Assembly (NCBI RefSeq): GCF_016863015.1
Contig: NZ_BOOB01000014.1
Location: 1-64,000, forward strand
DNA: 64,000 nt
Reading direction: 5' to 3'
From: Microbispora amethystogenes
GTDB taxonomy: Bacteria > Actinomycetota > Actinomycetes > Streptosporangiales > Streptosporangiaceae
The notes below the pieces were generated by a model, which was given only the letters and a program-made list of their open reading frames with translations, made no database searches and was not told where the DNA came from. The position numbers were made by a program, and so were the translations under genes. Of this stretch, positions 59,833 through 64,000 are shown piece by piece (the first letter of the stretch is position 1; the number at the start of each line of letters is the position of its first letter).

Positions 59833-59986
59833 GGATCCCATCCTGCCGCATCGGGCGTACGGCACGGGGGCGGTCGTGACAGGCGAGCCGGCAGTGGAGT
59901 GAGGGGGCCACCGATCCGGGGTGTGTGGTAGGCGCGCTTACCGAAAGGTGATTGAACGGCCACGAAGCGTCACTTGCGCTCACGCC

Positions 59987-61051
59987 ATGAGCATCCCCAC
60001 CGAACCCATCGGCAGCATCCCCCGCCCGGCGTCCCTGCTGGCCGCTCTGGCCGGTCACGCCGAGGGGCGGGTGAAGGACGGCGAACTCGCCGCGCTGCAG
60101 GAGAAGGCCGTCGCCGACACCATCGGCAGGCTGGAGCGGATCGGCTGCCCGGTCGTGGTCGACGGCGAGCAGGCCAAGCCGAGCTTCGCCACCTACCCCG
60201 TCGCGGGACTGGAGACCCTCGATCCGGACGGCGCGGTCATCCCGTTCGCCGACGGCCACACCAGGCAACTGCCCCGGCTCGCCGAGGGGCCGTTCCGCTA
60301 CGCCACCCGCGCCGACACGTACCTGCTGGCCGCCCGGCGGCACACGGATCTGCCGGTCAAGCAGGCCGTGATCGCGCCCTCCGCGCTGAGCCTGCTGTAT
60401 CCGGCCGAGGGCCTCGACGGCTACTCCCGAGAGGAGTTCCTCGACGACCTGGTCGCCGAGGCCGAAACGGACATCCGCGCCTGCCTCGACGCGGGCGCCC
60501 ACGTGGTGCAACTGGACTTCACCGAGGGCCGCCTGTCGCTCAAGCTCGACCCCTCCGGCGGCCTGCTGGACGATTTCGTCGCGCTCAACAACCGGGTGCT
60601 GGAGCGCTTCACGGCGGCCGAGCGCGCTCGGATCGGCGTGCACACCTGCCCGGGCGGCGACCAGGACTCCACGCACAGCGCCGACGTGGACTACGCCGAT
60701 CTGCTGCCGAGGCTGTTCCGGCTGCGGGCGGGCAACTTCTACGTCCAGCTCGCCAGCGAGCCCGACCGGGAGCGGGTGCTCGCTGTCATCGCGGACGTCC
60801 TCCCGGCCGACGCCAGGATCTTCGTCGGCGTCGTCGATCCGATCGATCCCGTGGTCGAGACGAGCGAGCAGGTGCGCGACCGCGTCCTGGAGGCCGCCCG
60901 GCACATCCCGCCCGAGCGGCTCGGCACCTGCGACGACTGCGGGTTCGCGCCGTTCGCCGACGACACCTCGACGTCGCGGGAGACGGCGTTCGCCAAGATC
61001 AACGCTCGGCTGGAGGGCACCAGGCTCGCCGAGCAGGCGCTGGGGCTGTGA
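59987..61051 (+). CDS. MetE-core (cobalamin-independent methionine synthase C-terminal) family protein
   Basis: This 354-residue protein corresponds to the C-terminal catalytic half of MetE. Zinc ligands appear in GVHTCPGGDQ (His and Cys) and GTCDDCGFAPF (Cys). The start motif EPIGSIPRP and the VQLDFTEGR segment match stand-alone relatives, which use methyl or alkyl donors other than folylpolyglutamate, or remain uncharacterised. The N-terminal MetE half is absent, so it is unlikely to be classic methionine synthase. ATG 59987 has no clear ribosome binding site. Confidence 0.8.
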   Translation: MSIPTEPIGSIPRPASLLAALAGHAEGRVKDGELAALQEKAVADTIGRLERIGCPVVVDGEQAKPSFATYPVAGLETLDPDGAVIPFADGHTRQLPRLAEGPFRYATRADTYLLAARRHTDLPVKQAVIAPSALSLLYPAEGLDGYSREEFLDDLVAEAETDIRACLDAGAHVVQLDFTEGRLSLKLDPSGGLLDDFVALNNRVLERFTAAERARIGVHTCPGGDQDSTHSADVDYADLLPRLFRLRAGNFYVQLASEPDRERVLAVIADVLPADARIFVGVVDPIDPVVETSEQVRDRVLEAARHIPPERLGTCDDCGFAPFADDTSTSRETAFAKINARLEGTRLAEQALGL

Positions 61052-61055
61052 CCCG

Positions 61056-61622
61056 TCAGGGGCGTGCTGCGGCCTCCACCTTGGGCGGCTCGGCCACATA
61101 GCCCTCCGAGACGATCCACTGGGCGACGGCGGCGTACCCGTCGGGGTCGTCGGGCGCGACCGTGGCGAGGCCGTCGACGTAGCGGTTGAACATGCAGAAA
61201 GCCGCGGCGATGAGCACGGTGTCGTGGATCTCCAGGTCGGTCGCGCCCTCGGCCAGCGCCGCGGCCACCTCCTGCTCGCCGACCTCGCGCCCGCCGCGCT
61301 GGACGGCCGCGGCGATGCCCAGCAGGGCCCGCAGCTTGGCCGGGATCGGGGCCGTCGCCGGGTCCCGCCGCACCTGCTCGACGAGCGTCATCCCCTGCGG
61401 CAGCTGGGCGGCGGCGAAGGCGGCGTGGGAGGAGTAGCAGAAGCGGCACTCGTTCAACGCCGACACGTACGCCGCGATCAGCTCCCGCTCGCCCCGCGAC
61501 AGGGTGCTGTCGCCACGAAGCAGCGTCTCCACGAGCGCGTTGAGCGGCCGTGCGGTCTCGGGGCGGAACTCGAAGAGGCCGCGGATTCCCGGCGCGTCCG
61601 ACCCCAGGGTGATGTGAGGCAT
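61056..61622 (-). CDS. AhpD-like peroxidase-related protein
   Basis: This 188-residue helical protein has the AhpD redox motif in ALNECRFCYSSHAAF, with CxxC and a downstream histidine, and the carboxymuconolactone-decarboxylase-like helices around it. Relatives act in peroxide or alkyl peroxide reduction with low-potential thiols. It is convergent with the MetE-like gene, four bases apart. GGAGA precedes the ATG at 61622. Confidence 0.83.
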   Translation of the reverse strand: MPHITLGSDAPGIRGLFEFRPETARPLNALVETLLRGDSTLSRGERELIAAYVSALNECRFCYSSHAAFAAAQLPQGMTLVEQVRRDPATAPIPAKLRALLGIAAAVQRGGREVGEQEVAAALAEGATDLEIHDTVLIAAAFCMFNRYVDGLATVAPDDPDGYAAVAQWIVSEGYVAEPPKVEAAARP

Positions 61623-61820
61623 AACCGCTCTCCTTTGCCGGCGGATGAGGAACAGGCGTTCTTCCAGCAGCGTCGGACGGCGCGGCGCCCCGCGACAACT
61701 CCCCCCGTGCTCACCCGACCCCCCACCGCGCTCACGATGCCCTCACCACCCACTCGACGCGGGGACACACGTCGAGTACTATCAGTGACGACGCCGCCGC
61801 TTCTCGGAGCGGTTGGAAGT

Positions 61821-61861
61821 GAGCCCGGGAAGATCCCTCCGGACGGTGGGGTCCCGGGCTC
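61821..61861 (-). terminator. Hairpin downstream of the DUF3800 gene
   Basis: GAGCCCGGGA (61821-61830) pairs perfectly with TCCCGGGCTC (61852-61861) around a 21-base loop. It starts seven bases past the end of the minus-strand DUF3800 gene. No T-tract follows. A smaller inverted repeat (ACTCGACG/CGTCGAGT) lies near 61751-61778. Confidence 0.55.
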
Positions 61862-61868
61862 GCGGCTT

Positions 61869-62477
61869 TCACGGGCCGATGTAGTGGATCTCGATGCGGC
61901 CGTCCAGTCGCTTGATGTAGCCGGGATCTCCAATGCGACTCGCCACCACCGCTCCCGCCAGGCAGTCCGCCACCCAGAGCAACGGCTCCAGCGCACCGGC
62001 CATGTGCCGGACGCGAGCCCGCTCGGGCACCCGGCGTCGCGCGAGCAGCGCGTCCATGAGAGCCCGATCCTTTTTGTTCTGCGATGCCTCACGGGATTCA
62101 AGGACGATCTCTGCGACTCCTGACCTCGACAACTCCCAAAGCAATCGGTCCAGGCACTTTCGACGCCGTCGTTCCATGCTCGAGTTCGGGTCGCCCTCGT
62201 GCACCACGACGCCGAAGAGCACGTCGAGGTCTTCCAGAACGGCCATGATCTCCATGCGTCGGCATGCGGACTCCTTGGCCCAGTGAAGCTTGCGTTGCCC
62301 GTCCAAGCGGAGGTCGGCCATGCGTCGGCGGATCACCGGAAGTGCGGCACAGTGAACGGTGACTGCGGCAAGGAGATAGACATGGGGGTCGAGCCGCTGG
62401 TTGGACTCTGACTCGTCGATGAAGGCAACCCAGGAGTCGGCATCGATTGCGGTGAAGCTGTGGTGGGAGGACAGCAC
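61869..62477 (-). CDS. DUF3800 domain-containing protein
   Basis: This 202-residue protein has the DUF3800 pattern: an early aspartate in WVAFIDESES, a glutamine/lysine segment KLHWAKESACRR, IVLESREASQNKKD, and a final LLWVADCLAGAVVA motif with aspartate. DUF3800 is related to RNase H-like nucleases and is often found in phages, plasmids and defence islands. GC content and codon use are lower than in the rest of the window, suggesting acquisition. No ribosome binding site or partner is obvious. Function is unknown. Confidence 0.78.
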   Translation of the reverse strand: MLSSHHSFTAIDADSWVAFIDESESNQRLDPHVYLLAAVTVHCAALPVIRRRMADLRLDGQRKLHWAKESACRRMEIMAVLEDLDVLFGVVVHEGDPNSSMERRRRKCLDRLLWELSRSGVAEIVLESREASQNKKDRALMDALLARRRVPERARVRHMAGALEPLLWVADCLAGAVVASRIGDPGYIKRLDGRIEIHYIGP

Positions 62478-62571
62478 GTCGCATACTCTACGCAGTCGAT
62501 CGAATACTCAATGTGCCATTCGATCGCGAGCGGAAGCCGCATCGAACTTTCGCAGCTGGAGGCTCGGCCGT

Positions 62572-63276
62572 TCAGGGGCCGGGGCGGGTGAGGATGTGCG
62601 GGGGGATGGGGTGGTGGGCTGCCCGGGGATCGGTTACGGGGGGTTGCCACGATGTTGTGAGCGGCAGGATTCCGGCCCAGACGTCGTGCGGGTCGCCGGC
62701 GTCGTCGGGGTGGCCTTCACGTACCTTCACCGACGCCTCGTCGAGCGGGATCGCCAGGATTGTGGTCGCGGCGAGTTCCCTGCGGTTCGGCTGGCGGGCG
62801 TGGTCCCACTGGCCGGGGGCGACGTGCTCGGTCAGGAGGCGCAGGGCGGTGAGCTTCTCGTCGCCCTCCAGCACGCGCGGCACGCCGTAGATCATCGCGC
62901 TGCGGTAGTTGACCCCGTGCTCGAAGACCGAGCGGGCCAGCACGAGGCCGTCCACGTGGGTGACCGTCACGCAGACCGTCGTGCTCCGGGTGAGGCTCTG
63001 GCTGGCCACCGAGCCGTGTACGTAGAGATGGTCGGCGTCGAAGCCGTAGACGGTGGGCACGACCATGGGATCGCCGTCCACCACCACACCCAGATGGCAG
63101 ACGAACCCGGCCTGAAGCACCTCGAACAGCGCCTCCCGGCCGGTGCGGCCCTGCTCGCGCAGACGGCGATGCCGGGTCCGCTCCGTGGCCGACAAAGGGG
63201 CCGACAAAGGGTCGGGCAAAGGAGCCGACGAAGGAGCCCACAAAGGGGTGGACGAAGGGGTGGACGAATCGCTCAT
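62572..63276 (-). CDS. PPOX-fold (pyridoxamine phosphate oxidase family) protein with repeat N-terminus
   Basis: This 234-residue protein has a flavin-binding split-barrel domain of the FMN-binding PPOX/NimA type (VCHLGVVVDGDPMVVPTVYG, YVHGSVASQSL, VNYRSAMIYGVPR). The first 30 residues are a Ser/Pro/Leu repeat coded by a 12-bp tandem DNA repeat and are not conserved in the family. Relatives bind FMN, F420 or haem, and some confer nitroimidazole resistance. ATG 63276 lacks a clear ribosome binding site, so the true start may be inside the repeat. Confidence 0.8.
   Translation of the reverse strand: MSDSSTPSSTPLWAPSSAPLPDPLSAPLSATERTRHRRLREQGRTGREALFEVLQAGFVCHLGVVVDGDPMVVPTVYGFDADHLYVHGSVASQSLTRSTTVCVTVTHVDGLVLARSVFEHGVNYRSAMIYGVPRVLEGDEKLTALRLLTEHVAPGQWDHARQPNRRELAATTILAIPLDEASVKVREGHPDDAGDPHDVWAGILPLTTSWQPPVTDPRAAHHPIPPHILTRPGP
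63188..63271. repeat. 12-bp tandem repeat, seven units, in the PPOX gene N-terminus
   Basis: Seven units related to GCCGACAAAGGG run from 63188 to 63271 without gaps. They encode a four-residue period (S-x-P-x) at the protein N-terminus. Purines dominate the plus strand. Units differ by up to six bases, so the array is not recent throughout, though the first two units are identical. Confidence 0.88.
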
Positions 63277-63356
63277 CGGGGGACATTCAATCAGTGAAGC
63301 GCCCGGCCCGCCCGGCGGGCGCGCCGGGCGGGCCGATCAGCGCGAATCGAGCAGGG

Positions 63357-63518
63357 TCAGGCCGCCGAGGTGGGACCCGCCGTCCGGGGAAAACGGATGA
63401 CGTTCCCGCCCGTGTAGGCCCTGAGGTCGACAATCTTCCTGTCCTGCTGCTTGGGTCTGCGGCGCAGCGCGGGCCTGATGTCCCTGACCTTCGCGAGCGA
63501 CGGCACCACCGTGACCAT
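63357..63518 (-). CDS. Small basic protein (53 aa) with DLRAYTG motif
   Basis: This 53-residue protein starts at ATG 63518 with a run of six G plus A (GGGGGGATGCAAC) just upstream, a usable ribosome binding site. It begins MVTVVPSLAKVRDIRPAL, continues with an Arg/Lys/Gln cluster, and has KIVDLRAYTGGNVIRFPR before a short Ala-rich end. It shares DLRxx[ST]G with the 31-residue protein upstream. No known family is recognised. It is not a shadow of another gene, since nothing else is supported in this interval. Confidence 0.55.
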   Translation of the reverse strand: MVTVVPSLAKVRDIRPALRRRPKQQDRKIVDLRAYTGGNVIRFPRTAGPTSAA

Positions 63519-63565
63519 GTTGCATCCCCCCGACCGTGATGGTTCCGTTACCTTTCCGAATAAAT

Positions 63566-63770
63566 ACAGGAGGACGGGTAAAGCGGGCGTAAAGCTTCAG
63601 CCGTCACAGGAGTCTCAGTAGGGCAGGCGCCGTCCGGAGGGCGTGCGCAGGTCGAGATCGGCGGCGGGCCGGCGGATACGGCGAGGCCTCTGGATCCTGG
63701 TACGTCTCATGACCCTTGTCCTTCCGTGACACACGCAGACTATTCGCCCCGCCCGCCACCGTCCTCCTGT
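63566..63770. repeat. 12-bp inverted repeats flanking the 31-aa gene
   Basis: ACAGGAGGACGG at 63566-63577 is matched exactly by its reverse complement CCGTCCTCCTGT at 63759-63770. Allowing one mismatch, the arms extend to 16 bases with A-rich outer ends. The interval contains the complete 31-residue gene. No target-site duplication is visible, and the meaning is open. Confidence 0.6.
63615..63710 (-). CDS. Tiny arginine-rich protein (31 aa) with DLRTPSG motif
   Basis: The frame starts at ATG 63710, six bases after GGAAGGACAAGG-like sequence, and ends at TGA 63615-63617. It encodes 31 residues beginning MRRTRIQRPRRIRRP and ending DLRTPSGRRLPY. A third of the residues are arginine. The DLRxx[ST]G motif recurs in the 53-residue protein downstream, and the two are in the same orientation, 96 bases apart. 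A nucleic-acid-binding peptide or a peptide precursor are both conceivable; neither is shown. Confidence 0.5.
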   Translation of the reverse strand: MRRTRIQRPRRIRRPAADLDLRTPSGRRLPY

Positions 63771-63807
63771 TTTTGCGCGAGCGCCCCGTTTTCCCGGTTC
63801 CGCCAGG

Positions 63808-64000
63808 TCAGACCCCCGAGCCGGGGACCGTACGGCTGATGACGCAGATCCGGTTCCAGGCGTTGATCTGCGCGACGGCCACGGTCAGAGCTGCCAGCTC
63901 CTCCGGGGAGTAGTGCCGCGCCGCCTCCGCCCAGACCTCGTCCGGCACCGGGTCGGGCCGGTCGGCGAGCCGGGTCCCGGCCTCGGCCAGCGCCAGCGCG
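63808..64000 (-). CDS. AhpD/carboxymuconolactone decarboxylase family protein, C-terminal part (5' end outside window)
   Basis: The last 193 bases read on the minus strand as an open frame ending in TGA at 63808-63810. The visible 64 residues include RLADRPDPVPDEVWAEAARHY, SPEELAALTVAVAQINAWNR and a short end (ISRTVPGSGV). This is the C-terminal pattern of the carboxymuconolactone decarboxylase-like group in actinomycetes. The active-site CxxC lies outside the window. It is a second AhpD-fold gene near the one at 61056. Confidence 0.72.
   Translation of the reverse strand, partial: ALALAEAGTRLADRPDPVPDEVWAEAARHYSPEELAALTVAVAQINAWNRICVISRTVPGSGV

Noticed and set aside
63188-63271. CRISPR-like array
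   Set aside because: Units of 12 bp are contiguous with no spacers and sit in a coding frame. No cas genes are present in the window.

Overview
The window comes from a high-GC Gram-positive actinomycete. Coding sequence is very GC-rich, GTG starts are frequent, and the gene set is actinobacterial: a LexA/NrdR/NrdJ block, GuaB1, HxlR and GlxA-type regulators, an archaeal-type ATP-dependent ligase, 10-methyl fatty acid genes, and secreted cellulase and xylanase. A filamentous soil organism of the Streptosporangiaceae type fits best, but that placement is inference. Nearly all of the window is ordinary chromosome. There is no prophage, integrase, insertion sequence or CRISPR array.

Region 1 (1-10.1 kb) is an L-arabinose locus. 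The tail of one LacI-type regulator is followed by a second LacI regulator, a YtfQ-like lipoprotein binding protein, a double ABC ATPase, two permeases, and araB-araD-araA. Most junctions between the coding regions overlap by 4 bp. Five copies of a palindrome related to TGTTAGCGCTAACA lie upstream of the regulator, the binding protein and araB, so the locus probably forms one self-contained regulon. A 12-bp hairpin after the binding-protein gene probably sets its higher expression.

Region 2 (10.1-36.5 kb) is mixed housekeeping and regulation. Two identical tRNA-Ala(GGC) genes flank a methyltransferase and a GAF/PP2C/ATPase stress phosphatase. They are followed by HxlR/SDR and GlxA regulators, an MFS carrier, a PTH2-type hydrolase, a membrane-anchored protein of unknown function, a CPBP protease-like protein, a two-component system, a CASTOR/POLLUX-like channel, Maf, an EI24 protein, an ABC-F ATPase, an ATP-dependent DNA ligase, a GT39-like membrane transferase, an FKBP, a general stress protein and GuaB1.

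Region 3 (36.5-45.1 kb) reads as a lipid neighbourhood. It holds an alpha-methylacyl-CoA racemase-like protein, TmsA and TmsB for 10-methyl (tuberculostearic-type) fatty acids, an acyl-CoA ligase, and a CYP124/125/142-like P450 behind a GlxA-type regulator.

Region 4 (45.1-61.6 kb) contains a paralogue of the region 2 anchored protein, leuS, a secreted GH5-CBM2 endoglucanase, a MalY-like lyase, and lexA divergent from nrdR-nrdJ with SOS-type and paired NrdR-type boxes between them. It continues with a secreted GH30 enzyme preceded by two CGAAANTTTCG boxes, then an F420-dependent reductase-like protein, a YbjN protein, a MetE-core protein and an AhpD-like protein.

Region 5 (61.8-64 kb) is the most accessory part. 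It has a DUF3800 gene of lower GC, a PPOX-fold protein with a 12-bp repeat-coded N-terminus, and two tiny basic proteins (53 and 31 aa) sharing a DLRxx[ST]G motif. The smaller one is flanked by 12-bp inverted repeats. A truncated AhpD-family gene runs off the right edge.
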